From GWE2-51-13 sp942492825 (GTDB taxonomy: Bacteria > Bacillota_I > Bacilli_A > Erysipelotrichales > Erysipelotrichaceae), in NCBI GenBank assembly GCA_942492825.1, contig OW818635.1, forward strand, positions 1,116,001-1,180,000: a stretch of DNA of 64,000 nt, in the 5' to 3' direction. The notes under the pieces were generated by a model, which was not told the DNA's origin, did not search any database, and saw nothing but the letters and a program-made list of their open reading frames with translations. The first letter of the stretch is position 1; every line of letters starts with the position of its first letter. Below, piece after piece: positions 1 through 9,010 of the stretch. A program made the translations under genes and the position numbers.

Positions 1-93
1 GCATTCGAGATAGAGATCGATCCTACGGAAGTTTCGAAGCTTAAGACTTTCGGTGATGTGGTCGCGATGGTACAAGCGAAGAAGTCCGCTTAA
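1..93 (+). CDS. acpP: acyl carrier protein, C-terminal end (5' part outside window)
   Basis: The first 30 codons are open from the window edge and end in TAA. The residues (FEIEI, then KLKTFGDVVAMVQ) match the last two helices of type II acyl carrier proteins, where an E-x-hydrophobic-(D/E) segment precedes helix IV. The Ser that carries 4'-phosphopantetheine lies outside the window, so it cannot be checked. ACP is the acyl shuttle for all the Fab enzymes that follow. The next gene, accB, begins 10 nt downstream, as expected for one fatty-acid operon. The identification rests on a short tail plus context. Confidence 0.8.
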   Translation, partial: AFEIEIDPTEVSKLKTFGDVVAMVQAKKSA

Positions 94-103
94 TGATGGT
101 TGT

Positions 104-526
104 ATGAAAATCGACACGATCCGTCGGATCATCGAACTTTTCGAACAATCCAATGTTTCGAAAATGGAACTCGAACATGCGGATTTTACGATCCGCTTGG
201 AAAAGAAAAACGAAGTACAATTTACGCAGACAGCGTCTTCTTTTCATGATACGAATGTTAACATGGAAGATGAAAATTCAAAGAGCGAATGGATTGTTTC
301 GCCGGTCATCGGGATGTTTTACCAACAACCCGACATGAACCTACCGCCGTTTGTGAGAATCGGCGATTCTGTCCGGGAAGGCGATGTGATCGGGGTCGTC
401 GAATCGATGAAAATCCTCAACGAATTACGTAGCCCGATAAGCGGACGGGTTGCGGAAATCCTCGTCAGCGATCGGACCTTGGTTCAATGCGGACAACCGC
501 TTATGCGGGTCACACGCGATGATTAA
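104..526 (+). CDS. accB: biotin carboxyl carrier protein of acetyl-CoA carboxylase
   Basis: This 140-residue protein has the BCCP layout: an N-terminal helix, a linker around residues 45-62 and a C-terminal biotinyl domain (about 65-138). The biotinylation motif is ESMKI, with the acceptor Lys at 103. It is ESMK rather than the common EAMKM, a tolerated variant. The start is the ATG at 104; the upstream in-frame codons would run back into acpP. AccB carries the carboxybiotin between biotin carboxylase and carboxyltransferase, which are fused in the next gene. The two reading frames overlap by 8 nt, which implies translational coupling. Confidence 0.93.
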   Translation: MKIDTIRRIIELFEQSNVSKMELEHADFTIRLEKKNEVQFTQTASSFHDTNVNMEDENSKSEWIVSPVIGMFYQQPDMNLPPFVRIGDSVREGDVIGVVESMKILNELRSPISGRVAEILVSDRTLVQCGQPLMRVTRDD

Positions 527-3500
527 GAAACTATTGATCGCCAATCGAGGCGAAGTCGCGCTTCGAATCGGGCGTACATGTCGCGAATTGGGAATCCGGA
601 CGGTCGCGATCTACTGTGATTCCGATCGTGACGCGATGCATGTGAAAGCGGCGGACACATCCGTTCGTATCGGTCCGGACAATCTACAGGACAGTTATCT
701 CAACGGACGTGCCATCCTGAACGCCGCATTGACGACAGGGTGCGACGCGATCCATCCGGGATATGGGTTTTTGAGCGAAAATGCGGACTTTGCGGAAGAA
801 GTACGTAATCATGGGTTGATTTTTATTGGTCCGAACACGGAAATCCTGGTTAAAATCCAAAGTAAACTCGACGCCAAACAACTCATGAAGAACGCGGGCA
901 TCCCGGTACTTCCGGGTTGTGACAATCCGATCGAAACTCTTTCGGATGCCTTGAAGATCGCCTCGCAGATCGGTTATCCGGTCATTTTTAAACATGTTTA
1001 TGGAGCCGGTGGTCGGGGCATCCGCATCGCACATAGCGAAGAAGAATGCGCCGAAGCGTTTTATGCTTCGAAAATGGAATGTCAATTCGAACACGCGAAA
1101 TCGCAAGTCTATCTTGAATCCTATCTTCATCCGGTCAAGCATGTGGAAGTCCAGTTGATCGGCGATGCCTACGGAAATGTCATTCATCTTCATGAGCGTG
1201 ATTGTACCTTTCAACGTCGACATCAGAAAGTGATCGAAGAAGCACCCTGTGCTTCGATAACGGAAGATTTAAGGCAAACTTTATTTCGTTATGCTATCAG
1301 CGCGTTTCAGTCGATCGGCTATGACAATGTTGGGACGGTCGAATTTCTGATCGATGAGAATAAACGACCTTACTTCATGGAAATCAACCCTCGTATACAA
1401 GTAGAACACACGATCACCGAGCAAATCACAGGTATCGATCTCGTCCGCCAGCAAATCCGTTGTGCGCAAGGAGATGTTCTAGAACTAACTCAAGCCGATA
1501 TTCAAATCAAAGGCGTTGCGATCGAATGTCGCATCAACGCGGAAGACCTCGCACAGGAATTTCGACCGGAACCTGGTCGAATCGATTTCGTGCACTTGCC
1601 TAACGGAAACCATGTCCGTACCGAGAGTATGCTTGTTGAAGGTATGGTTCTTTCACCGATGTTTGATCCGATGATCGCCAAAGTGATTACCTCAAACAAG
1701 ACTCGAACATTGGCGATACGGGATATGTTGAAGGCGTTGGATGAAACCTTGATCCATGGCGTCGCCACCAACATTCCGTTTCTAGCGATTGCTACTAGAT
1801 CACACGCTTTTACGTGTGGGGAATATGACTCGAGACTTGCCCCGAAATGTGCCGCGCAAGCGGTTTTGGAAGCACAAGAGAAAACAATCAAACCTAAAAT
1901 TTCGGTTTCCATACGTATTAAAACCAGCGAAGGACATTGTCTGAAATGTAACGGGTCATTGCGTTTGAGTGAGATTCCGATTCACCAGAACGTATGTCCG
2001 GCATGTGGCCATCATCACCGGTTGGATGCGTGGACTCGTATCCGCCTGTTGACTGATCCGCATACCTTTCAAGAACTCTATGACGATGTACGGATCTCGT
2101 TTGCGGAACTTGACGCGGACTATCAAGTGAAATTTCTGACGGCACAGAAGAACACCGGGCTTTGCGAAGCGATCGTGTGCGGAGAAGCTCAAATCGACGA
2201 AATTCCGGTCGCGATCGGCGTCTTGGACGCTGCCTTCATGATGGGAAGCATGGGACAAGTCGTCGGCGAGAAAATCACACGTTTGATCGAACATGCGCAA
2301 ACATCGCATCTTCCGTTGATTCTCGTAAGCGCATCCGGCGGAGCCCGCATGCAGGAAGGGATTCTGGGGTTGGTTCAAATGGCGAAGATTTCATCCGTAC
2401 TCGCGAAATTCAACGAAAGTAAAGGTCTGTTTATTTCCGTCTTGACCGATCCGACGACCGGAGGCGTTAGCGCCAGTTTTGCGCTTGCGGGGGATATCCA
2501 CCTGGCGGAACCGAACGCATTGATCGGATTTACCGGAAAACGCGTGATCGAACAGACGATGCATACATCGCTTCCCGATGATTTCCAAACGGCGGAATTT
2601 CTTCATGCGAGAGGTTTCATCGATCAAATCGTCCCGCGCCAACAATTAAAATCGACATTGGGCACAATCCTGCGACTGCATACATCCCACACCAACGATG
2701 CTTTAATAACGTTGGAAGGTGATTCCGAAGTAAGAACTCCCATCGAAAAATCCGCTTGGCAACATGTTCTTGCGGCACGTGATTTTAAGCGACCGAAAGC
2801 CTCCGATATCTTACCTTATTGGATCGAAAATTGGATCCCGCTTGCGGGCGACCGTTGTTTCGGGGAGGATCCGGCGTTGATCGGCGGAATCGGTTCGCTC
2901 ATGGGGATGCCGATTACGGTCCTCGCCTTCAATAAAGGACATACGCTCGAAGAGAATCAGAAAAACAACTATGGCATGTTGATGCCTGAAGGATATCGCA
3001 AAGCGATCCGACTCGCCAACCAAGCCGCGAAGTTCAATCGTCCCGTGTTGACGATCATCGACACCCCCGGAGCGTATCCTGGAAAGGAAGCGGAAGAACG
3101 CGGACAAGCCGCAGCGATTGCGGAATGCATGAAGACATTTGCTTCGTTGTCTGTACCAACGATCGCGATCGTACTCTCGGAAGGCGTGAGCGGTGGAGCC
3201 TTGGCATTAAGCGTCACCGATAAAATATTTATGTTTGAAAACGCGGTGTATTCAATCATTACCCCGGAAGGATATGCCAGTATCCTTTGGAAGGATACCT
3301 CAAAAACCGCGCAAGCCGCAAAAAACCTCAAGCTCACCTCAAACGACTTGTTAAACCAAGGAATCATCGATGGAATCCTTTTCGAACATGAAATGGAAAC
3401 CGACTTTCCTAAGTTTTTGGATCGAGTTAAACACAAGATCTTCCATGCGTTTACGCAACTTCAAGCGATGAGTGAGACTTCTCGCAGGGAAGCTCGCGAT

Positions 3501-3536
3501 CGTAAGTATCGAAACATCGGGAAGAACCTTCTATGA
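519..3536 (+). CDS. single-chain acetyl-CoA carboxylase AccC-AccD-AccA fusion
   Basis: One uninterrupted frame of 1005 residues holds three normally separate subunits. Residues 1-445 are biotin carboxylase, with ATP-grasp Lys116 and Lys158, the glycine loop near 162-166, His208, Lys237, Glu288, Asn290, Arg292 and Arg338 at positions matching E. coli AccC. A linker (about 446-470) leads to the AccD beta subunit (471-720) with its zinc finger (Cys474, 477, 493, 496) and SGGARMQEG. The AccA alpha subunit (about 745-985) has GHT, IDTPGAYPG and SEGVSGGALA. The total is close to the sum of the three usual subunits, so nothing large is missing. It makes malonyl-CoA for the Fab enzymes. The start ATG at 519 overlaps accB and the end overlaps fabK by ATGA. 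Confidence 0.93.
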   Translation: MIKKLLIANRGEVALRIGRTCRELGIRTVAIYCDSDRDAMHVKAADTSVRIGPDNLQDSYLNGRAILNAALTTGCDAIHPGYGFLSENADFAEEVRNHGLIFIGPNTEILVKIQSKLDAKQLMKNAGIPVLPGCDNPIETLSDALKIASQIGYPVIFKHVYGAGGRGIRIAHSEEECAEAFYASKMECQFEHAKSQVYLESYLHPVKHVEVQLIGDAYGNVIHLHERDCTFQRRHQKVIEEAPCASITEDLRQTLFRYAISAFQSIGYDNVGTVEFLIDENKRPYFMEINPRIQVEHTITEQITGIDLVRQQIRCAQGDVLELTQADIQIKGVAIECRINAEDLAQEFRPEPGRIDFVHLPNGNHVRTESMLVEGMVLSPMFDPMIAKVITSNKTRTLAIRDMLKALDETLIHGVATNIPFLAIATRSHAFTCGEYDSRLAPKCAAQAVLEAQEKTIKPKISVSIRIKTSEGHCLKCNGSLRLSEIPIHQNVCPACGHHHRLDAWTRIRLLTDPHTFQELYDDVRISFAELDADYQVKFLTAQKNTGLCEAIVCGEAQIDEIPVAIGVLDAAFMMGSMGQVVGEKITRLIEHAQTSHLPLILVSASGGARMQEGILGLVQMAKISSVLAKFNESKGLFISVLTDPTTGGVSASFALAGDIHLAEPNALIGFTGKRVIEQTMHTSLPDDFQTAEFLHARGFIDQIVPRQQLKSTLGTILRLHTSHTNDALITLEGDSEVRTPIEKSAWQHVLAARDFKRPKASDILPYWIENWIPLAGDRCFGEDPALIGGIGSLMGMPITVLAFNKGHTLEENQKNNYGMLMPEGYRKAIRLANQAAKFNRPVLTIIDTPGAYPGKEAEERGQAAAIAECMKTFASLSVPTIAIVLSEGVSGGALALSVTDKIFMFENAVYSIITPEGYASILWKDTSKTAQAAKNLKLTSNDLLNQGIIDGILFEHEMETDFPKFLDRVKHKIFHAFTQLQAMSETSRREARDRKYRNIGKNLL

Positions 3537-4627
3537 AATCGAATGTTCCAACTCCCCTCGATCGATTCAACCTAACTTTCCCCTTAATCCAAGGCGGTAT
3601 GGGAATCGGGATTTCACGCGGAGCCTTAGCCGGCGCCGTCATGCGCGAAGGTTGTATCGGTGTGATCGCATCCGCTCAACTGGGATATAAACATCCTCGA
3701 TATCGTGAAAATCCGTACCAGTACGATCTTGAAGCGTTGGAACACGAAATCAAAATTGCCCGACAAACGTCTTCTGGGAACGGAATGTTAGGTGTCAATC
3801 TGATGGTCGCATCGCGTCGTTATCCGGACTATGCCCGTGCCCTCGGTAAGATGCCGATCGATATTTTGTTTTGCGGAGCGGGCTTTCCGTTGGATCTGCC
3901 GGAATACGTAACCAATCCCAAAATCCTACTTGGCGTTATCCTATCCAGTGCCAAAGTGCTTACATTATTATGCAACGTTTGGGATAGGAAATACACCCGG
4001 ATTCCGGATCTTGTGGTGTTTGAAGGATGCGCTGCCGGCGGTCATCTTGGTTTTACGCGTGAAGCGATCGAAAACAACACATGCGAATCAATCGAAACAA
4101 TGCTTGAAAAAAGCAGAGAAACAATCGACTTTTACCAATCGAAATACAAGAAAAGGATGTTGGTTTATGTTGCGGGTGGAATTCATGATGGTTACGATAT
4201 GAAACATTATCTTGATCTTGGAGCGGACGGCATGCAATTGGGCACACGGTTTGCGGTGACCGATGAAAGTTCAGCCCATCCCTTAATCAAACAACGGTTG
4301 GTTGCGTGTGTAAAAGAAGAAATCCGGTTGACGAAAAGTCCTTCCGGTATGGTCGGACGTTGCCTTAAGACTCGCTTTGCGGAAGAAATCAACAATCAAA
4401 CCGAAAACATCTCCGTGAACGATTGTATCGGATGCTTACGAAACTGCGACCCGAACGATACGCCATTTTGTTTGTATGACGCCATTATCACGGCGATGCG
4501 GGGCGATATCGAAGCCGGGATGATCCTGTGCGGTAGTCAAGCGTATCGTATCGATAAGACATTGAGTGTAAAAGAGCTGATTGATGAACTTCGTCAATCG
4601 TTGAAGGATGCTTATGGAAAAGGATAA
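3533..4627 (+). CDS. fabK: FMN-dependent enoyl-ACP reductase (FabK / nitronate monooxygenase family)
   Basis: This 364-residue TIM-barrel flavoprotein of the NMO/FabK family has the N-terminal PLIQGGMGIG motif, the GGH-containing loop (His171) and the phosphate-binding segments VAGGI and DGMQLGTRF. Family members are either nitronate oxidases or NADH-dependent enoyl-ACP reductases. Its place inside a Fab operon that otherwise lacks an enoyl reductase argues for the FabK role. A C-terminal cluster of Cys298, 301, 305 and 313 (C-x2-C-x3-C-x7-C) is not part of pneumococcal FabK and could bind a metal or iron-sulfur centre. The ATGA overlap with the upstream gene indicates coupling. Confidence 0.8.
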   Translation: MKSNVPTPLDRFNLTFPLIQGGMGIGISRGALAGAVMREGCIGVIASAQLGYKHPRYRENPYQYDLEALEHEIKIARQTSSGNGMLGVNLMVASRRYPDYARALGKMPIDILFCGAGFPLDLPEYVTNPKILLGVILSSAKVLTLLCNVWDRKYTRIPDLVVFEGCAAGGHLGFTREAIENNTCESIETMLEKSRETIDFYQSKYKKRMLVYVAGGIHDGYDMKHYLDLGADGMQLGTRFAVTDESSAHPLIKQRLVACVKEEIRLTKSPSGMVGRCLKTRFAEEINNQTENISVNDCIGCLRNCDPNDTPFCLYDAIITAMRGDIEAGMILCGSQAYRIDKTLSVKELIDELRQSLKDAYGKG

Positions 4628-5537
4628 CATCGGGTTCTTGTTTGCGGGACAAGGTACGCAGTCGGTTGGTATGGGTCAGGATTTTTACGAAACGTATCCT
4701 TTGATACGACCCCTCTACGAAAAAAATGATTTGGACTTCGATCTGAAAGATCTCTGCTTCAATGGACCTCAGTCGCTGCTGAATCAAACGGAATTTGCGC
4801 AGCCTGCCATTTTATTGACATCGATCGTCATCGCCACAATGCTTGATCATCATGACATTCAACCACGGATGATCGCAGGCTTCAGTTTAGGCGAGTATAG
4901 CGCATTGACGTATGCGCAAGCGCTGGATCATAAGCAGAGTCTGCAAATCGTCCATCAACGCGGGAAACTGATGTCTAACGCGCTGAACGGAAAAAATACC
5001 GCGATGCTTGCCCTAATCAACCTGGAAGGATCGATCGTCGAGGAAATCGTCAAGCAAGCACGTACTGTGGGAATCTGCGATATCGCAAGTATCAATTGTC
5101 CCGGACAGATCGTCATCAGCGGTGACGTCGAAGCTCTCAACGTTGCGAAAAAACGCATCAAAGAACACAAAGGATTGGCGATCCCGGTGAATGTTTCCGG
5201 AGCGTTCCATTCGCGTTGTTTATCGGAAGCTGAGGAACCCTTACGGCGACTCTTGGAGGACATATCCTTTCAACTCCCAATCATCGATATCGTACGCAAT
5301 TTGACCGGAACGATTGACCCTTCGGATTCGGTTGAAACGTTGGTAAAGCAGATGACGTCAACTGTTAGATTCGAAGCATCGATCCGAACGATGATTCGTC
5401 ATGGGATTCGCACTTTCATCGAAATCGGACCCGGAGAGGTCTTGGCGGGATTTGTCCGCAAGATCGATCCCACCGTACAAACGTTCAGTATTCAAAATGT
5501 CGAAAGCCTACAACGGCTTTTGGAGGAGATGAAATGA
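4614..5537 (+). CDS. fabD: malonyl-CoA:ACP transacylase
   Basis: This 307-residue FabD carries GQGTQ near the N-terminus, the nucleophile elbow GFSLGE (Ser91) and SGAFHS with the catalytic His. The usual GHSLG has Phe in place of His, a variation also seen in other Gram-positive FabDs. It moves malonyl groups from the carboxylase product to ACP. An ATG at 4608 is also in frame, but the AAGG at 4604-4607 sits 6 nt before the ATG at 4614, so that start is preferred. The gene begins inside the end of fabK and overlaps fabG by ATGA. Confidence 0.93.
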   Translation: MEKDNIGFLFAGQGTQSVGMGQDFYETYPLIRPLYEKNDLDFDLKDLCFNGPQSLLNQTEFAQPAILLTSIVIATMLDHHDIQPRMIAGFSLGEYSALTYAQALDHKQSLQIVHQRGKLMSNALNGKNTAMLALINLEGSIVEEIVKQARTVGICDIASINCPGQIVISGDVEALNVAKKRIKEHKGLAIPVNVSGAFHSRCLSEAEEPLRRLLEDISFQLPIIDIVRNLTGTIDPSDSVETLVKQMTSTVRFEASIRTMIRHGIRTFIEIGPGEVLAGFVRKIDPTVQTFSIQNVESLQRLLEEMK

Positions 5538-6271
5538 GTCAACCTGTCGCTCTGGTTACCGGAGCAACGCGCGGGATCGGAAAAGCGATCGTGATCGAAC
5601 TGGCCAAACAAGGCTTTGACGTCGTGATCCATTATCGCGCATCCCATCTTTTAGCGAAATCCGTCGAAGTTGAATGTCAACGATTGGGTAGGCAAACCTT
5701 GCTTACGCAGTGTGATGTGCGCGATGAATCCGCCGTCAAACAAATGATCAAGGAAGTACTTGCGCGCTTTGGACGAATCGATGTCTTGGTCAACAACGCC
5801 GGCATCACAAAGGACGGGTTGTTGGTGAGTATGACTTCGAGTGATTTTAGTGAGGTCGTGGATGTCAATCTCAAAGGAACATTCAACGTAACGCACATCG
5901 TCGCGAAAGAGATGATGAAGGCGAAATGTGGTTCGATCATCAATATCACATCGATCGTGGGAATCGACGGGAACGCGGGACAAGCGAACTACGCAGCTTC
6001 GAAAGCCGGTATCATTGGTTTCACCAAATCCGTCGCCAAAGAACTTGGCGGATTCAATGTCCGATGTAACGCTATAGCCCCGGGGTACATTCAAACCGAT
6101 ATGACCGACATTCTGGATGAATCCGTTAAGTTACAGTTACTTTCAAATATCCCGCTAAAACGCGTCGGACGTCCTCAAGACGTCGCCAACGTGGTCGCTT
6201 TTCTCGCAAGCGATGCATCGGATTACATGACGGGTCAAGTATTAAGAATCGATGGCGGTAAGTCCATTTAA
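5534..6271 (+). CDS. fabG: 3-oxoacyl-ACP reductase
   Basis: This 245-residue short-chain dehydrogenase has the Rossmann motif TGATRGIG, NNAG, and the catalytic Ser-Tyr-Lys in ITSIVG and YAASK. The C-terminal DGG is also present. Its length and motifs are those of NADPH-dependent FabG, which reduces 3-oxoacyl-ACP. Between fabD and fabF it is the canonical elongation-cycle reductase, unlike the two other SDRs in the window. It starts on an ATGA overlap with fabD and is followed by a strong AGGAGGG before fabF. Confidence 0.95.
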   Translation: MSQPVALVTGATRGIGKAIVIELAKQGFDVVIHYRASHLLAKSVEVECQRLGRQTLLTQCDVRDESAVKQMIKEVLARFGRIDVLVNNAGITKDGLLVSMTSSDFSEVVDVNLKGTFNVTHIVAKEMMKAKCGSIINITSIVGIDGNAGQANYAASKAGIIGFTKSVAKELGGFNVRCNAIAPGYIQTDMTDILDESVKLQLLSNIPLKRVGRPQDVANVVAFLASDASDYMTGQVLRIDGGKSI

Positions 6272-6282
6272 GGAGGGTGTTT

Positions 6283-7518
6283 ATGCGTCGAGTTGTCATC
6301 ACCGGCATGGGGTTGGTTACCCCGCTTGGAAGCGATGTGGATACGGTGTTTCAACGTGTCGTGAACGGGGATTGCGCCATCGGTCCGATCACCCGCTTCG
6401 ATACGGCGGAGTTTCGTGTCAAACTTGCGGCGGAAGTGAAGGAAACGGACTTATCGTCCGATTTTTCGGCGCGTGAGTTGAAGTTCAGCGATCGGTTTAC
6501 CCAATTCGCCCGAATTGCGGCACGTCAGGCAGTCCGACACGCCAACCTGGATATCTCAGTATTGGATTCACGTCGATTCGGTGTAATTCTCGGTACCGGG
6601 ATCGGCGGACTTGAAACGACGGAAAAAGCGATGGAAAGCATGCGCAGTTCACCGGCGAAGATATCACCTTTCTATATTCCGATGTCCTTGGTCAACTTAG
6701 CAGCCGGAAGCGTCGCGATCGATAATCAAGCCCATGGACTCTGTAGTTGCGTCGTGACCGGTTGCGCCGCCGGAAGCAGCGCCATCGGGGATGCGTTTCA
6801 TCGGATCAAATTCGGCTTTGAGGATGTCATGATCGCCGGGGCCAGCGAAGCTTCGATCACTCCGTTGGGAGTCGGTGGTTTTATGGCGATGCGTGCCTTA
6901 CATGAAGGCGACGATCCGAATCGTGCCAGTATTCCTTTCGATAAACAACGCTCTGGGTTTGTGATGGGGGAAGGTGCAGGAATACTTATTCTAGAGGAGT
7001 TGACGCATGCGACGGGTCGCAATGCGGTCATTTATGCGGAAATCATCGGGTATGGAACCAGTTGTGACGCTTTCCATATTACCGCACCGGCGCAAGACGG
7101 AAGCTGGATGGCGAATGCCATCGCGGATGCGCTTACGGAAGCGGAAATCAAACCAAGCGATGTCGATTACCTCAATGCGCATGGGACAAGTACGCCGTTG
7201 AATGATGTTACGGAAAGTAAAGCGATCCATCTGGCATTTCAAGAACATACGAAACTTTTACCCGTTTCTTCGACGAAATCCCACATGGGGCATTTATTGG
7301 GAGCGTGCGGTAGCGTCGAAGCGATATTGAGTATTAAAACGATCCTCGAGGGAATCATTCCGGCGACGATCCATACGCAAGAATTGGATCCGGAAGTCGA
7401 CCTAAACATCGTGGTCAAAGAATCTCGAAAGAAAGCAGTACGAATCGCGATGTCGAATAACCTTGGATTTGGCGGTCATAATGTCTCGCTGATTTTCAAA
7501 AAGTGGGAAGACCGATGA
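6283..7518 (+). CDS. fabF: 3-oxoacyl-ACP synthase II
   Basis: This 411-residue condensing enzyme has Cys161 in VTGCAAGSS, His in NAHGTSTPLND and a second His in KSHMGHLLGA, the Cys-His-His triad of KAS I/II. It extends the acyl chain with malonyl-ACP. AGGAGGG at 6271-6277 lies 5 nt before the ATG at 6283, which decides the start over the in-frame GTG at 6277. No FabH is present in this operon; the only KASIII-like gene in the window is a divergent one near 28 kb. The end overlaps fabZ by ATGA. Confidence 0.95.
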   Translation: MRRVVITGMGLVTPLGSDVDTVFQRVVNGDCAIGPITRFDTAEFRVKLAAEVKETDLSSDFSARELKFSDRFTQFARIAARQAVRHANLDISVLDSRRFGVILGTGIGGLETTEKAMESMRSSPAKISPFYIPMSLVNLAAGSVAIDNQAHGLCSCVVTGCAAGSSAIGDAFHRIKFGFEDVMIAGASEASITPLGVGGFMAMRALHEGDDPNRASIPFDKQRSGFVMGEGAGILILEELTHATGRNAVIYAEIIGYGTSCDAFHITAPAQDGSWMANAIADALTEAEIKPSDVDYLNAHGTSTPLNDVTESKAIHLAFQEHTKLLPVSSTKSHMGHLLGACGSVEAILSIKTILEGIIPATIHTQELDPEVDLNIVVKESRKKAVRIAMSNNLGFGGHNVSLIFKKWEDR

Positions 7519-7940
7519 TTTACGATCGCAAGCAAATCGAAGCGTTGCTTCCCCATCGCGGATCGATCCTTTTGGTCGACGAAGTAATTGAAATAAGCGA
7601 TGATTTTATCCAAGCTCAAAAGACATTCATCGCAAGTGATCCCTATTTCGAAGGACATTTCCCAAATCGGCCGATCCTTCCGGGCATCTATATCGTCGAA
7701 GCGTTGGCCCAAACCGGGGCGATCTTGGTTTACCATCGATCGGAATATATCGGTAAATTTGCGCTCTTGGCCGGGATCGATTCAATGCGGTTTCGCAAAC
7801 CGGTATCACCCGGAGATACCTTGACTTTAGAAGCCACATTAATCAAATTACGTCATGACTTTGGTATCGCCAAGGTTACGGCGCGAATCAAGGAAGAAAT
7901 CGTGGCGGAAGGCGAAATTCGATTTGTGATCACAAACTAA
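7515..7940 (+). CDS. fabZ: 3-hydroxyacyl-ACP dehydratase
   Basis: This 141-residue hot-dog fold protein has LPHRGSILLVDEV, the catalytic His in FEGHFPNRPILPG and the catalytic Glu in VEALAQ, all typical of FabZ. It dehydrates 3-hydroxyacyl-ACP. The start ATG overlaps the fabF stop. It is the last gene of the operon; a rho-independent terminator starts right after its stop codon. No FabA/FabM/FabN isomerase is visible here, so the source of unsaturated chains is not explained by this window. Confidence 0.95.
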   Translation: MIYDRKQIEALLPHRGSILLVDEVIEISDDFIQAQKTFIASDPYFEGHFPNRPILPGIYIVEALAQTGAILVYHRSEYIGKFALLAGIDSMRFRKPVSPGDTLTLEATLIKLRHDFGIAKVTARIKEEIVAEGEIRFVITN

Positions 7941-7966
7941 AAAGAGGAACAGAATTCCTCTTTTTT
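7941..7966 (+). terminator. terminator of the fatty-acid operon
   Basis: AAGAGGAA and TTCCTCTT form an 8-bp stem with a short loop, followed by a run of T. It lies directly after fabZ and before the convergent SDR gene. Confidence 0.85.
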
Positions 7967-7985
7967 CGCGGAATAAGTTTGTATC

Positions 7986-8732
7986 CTAAATCATCGTATA
8001 GCCACCGTCGATGGCCAAACATTGTCCGGTGATATAACTGGCACCCGGAGAACATAAGAAGGAAATCGCGGCGACCAAATCTTCGTCATGACCCAATCTT
8101 CCCAGAGGAACGGACTTGACGTATTCTTTCAACGCGAACTCAGGAAACACACTTTTGGTCGTCTCGGTGTCGATGATCCCCGGCGCGATCGCGTTGACCT
8201 GGATCCCGAGCGCTCCGGCTTCTTTGGCGAGGGCTTTCGTAAATCCGATGACACCGGCTTTTGCGGCGGAATAGTGGGTGAATCCGACCCCTCCGACACG
8301 TCCGGATACCGAAGCGATATTGATGATTTTTCCCTTTTTCTTCTTCAACATATAGTTGTATACGGCCTGGGTCGCAAGGAAGGTTCCGGTCAAATCGATA
8401 TCGATGACTTTGCGCCATTCTTTTTCACTCATATCCTCAAAGAGACTGACCGGGAAATATCCCGCATTATTGACCAAGACATCGATTTTCCCGTACTTCG
8501 CGTAAACTTCTTTCGCCATGGCTAACGTGGACTCCGAAGATGTGACATCGCAATGGACCGCCATCCCGTTCTTCGTCGGTAAAAGTTCGATCGCTGCCTG
8601 TGCAGCAATTAGGTTGATGTCCGCGATAATGACTGTCGCACCTAAAGATTCAAGGTGCTGGGATATTTTCAAACCGATGCCTTGAGCCCCACCCGTCACG
8701 ATGATGACTTGGTTCTCGTGTAGTTTATCCAT
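7986..8732 (-). CDS. short-chain dehydrogenase/reductase, acetoin/diacetyl- or FabG-like
   Basis: This classical SDR of 248 residues has TGGAQGIG, NNAG, IASVSG with the catalytic Ser, YSAAKAG and a C-terminal IDGG. The substrate is not evident. The family includes FabG, diacetyl/acetoin reductases and sugar or bile-acid dehydrogenases. It is the last gene of a minus-strand unit lipB - lipoyl protein - SDR, starting 2 nt after the lipoyl-gene stop. GAAGGG lies 8 nt before the ATG at 8732, so this start is favoured over the ATG at 8738, which would overlap the stop. The link to lipoyl genes hints at a lipoate-dependent two- or three-carbon pathway, but this is inference. Confidence 0.75.
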   Translation of the reverse strand: MDKLHENQVIIVTGGAQGIGLKISQHLESLGATVIIADINLIAAQAAIELLPTKNGMAVHCDVTSSESTLAMAKEVYAKYGKIDVLVNNAGYFPVSLFEDMSEKEWRKVIDIDLTGTFLATQAVYNYMLKKKKGKIINIASVSGRVGGVGFTHYSAAKAGVIGFTKALAKEAGALGIQVNAIAPGIIDTETTKSVFPEFALKEYVKSVPLGRLGHDEDLVAAISFLCSPGASYITGQCLAIDGGYTMI

Positions 8733-8734
8733 CG

Positions 8735-8986
8735 TCATTTCCCTTCGGGGGTATCGGTAAGATCCGCCACGACTTCGTCGACTTCGACGTAGTCACGTTC
8801 TTCCGCATGCAAGGCCGAAACATATCCGTCGACCGTGGCTTCGATAAAGATCGTGATCTTATCGGTCGCGGCTTCACAGAGTTTGTCTCCGACGTTGACT
8901 TTATCCCCGACATTGACATACCATTGGCGGATCTTAATGCGTTTTACGCCCTCTGCGAACATCGGAACTCGTACTTCGGTTTTCAT
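8735..8986 (-). CDS. free-standing lipoyl-domain protein
   Basis: This 83-residue protein is a single lipoyl/biotinyl barrel, with VGDKVNVGDKL followed by the hairpin TDKITIF, whose Lys43 is the expected lipoylation site (D-K-A/I pattern of E2 lipoyl domains, not the MKM of biotin domains). The C-terminal half completes the symmetric fold and nothing else follows, so it is not an E2 enzyme. GAAAGGA precedes the ATG at 8986; a longer GTG start at 9004 lacks such a site. It sits directly after lipB, which would octanoylate it. No E1, E2, E3, GcvH or LipA gene is visible nearby. Confidence 0.8.
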   Translation of the reverse strand: MKTEVRVPMFAEGVKRIKIRQWYVNVGDKVNVGDKLCEAATDKITIFIEATVDGYVSALHAEERDYVEVDEVVADLTDTPEGK

Positions 8987-9010
8987 AATTAAATTTCCTT
9001 TCACGTGTCG

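Noticed and set aside
2162..2422. Short frames inside the AccCDA gene and similar antisense frames throughout the window
   Set aside because: They are shadows of a well-supported gene in another frame; GATCG-rich coding DNA leaves the antisense strand open by chance.
7986..8732. Second fabG for fatty-acid synthesis
   Set aside because: It is on the opposite strand, behind the operon terminator and coupled to lipoyl genes, so an FAS role is not supported.
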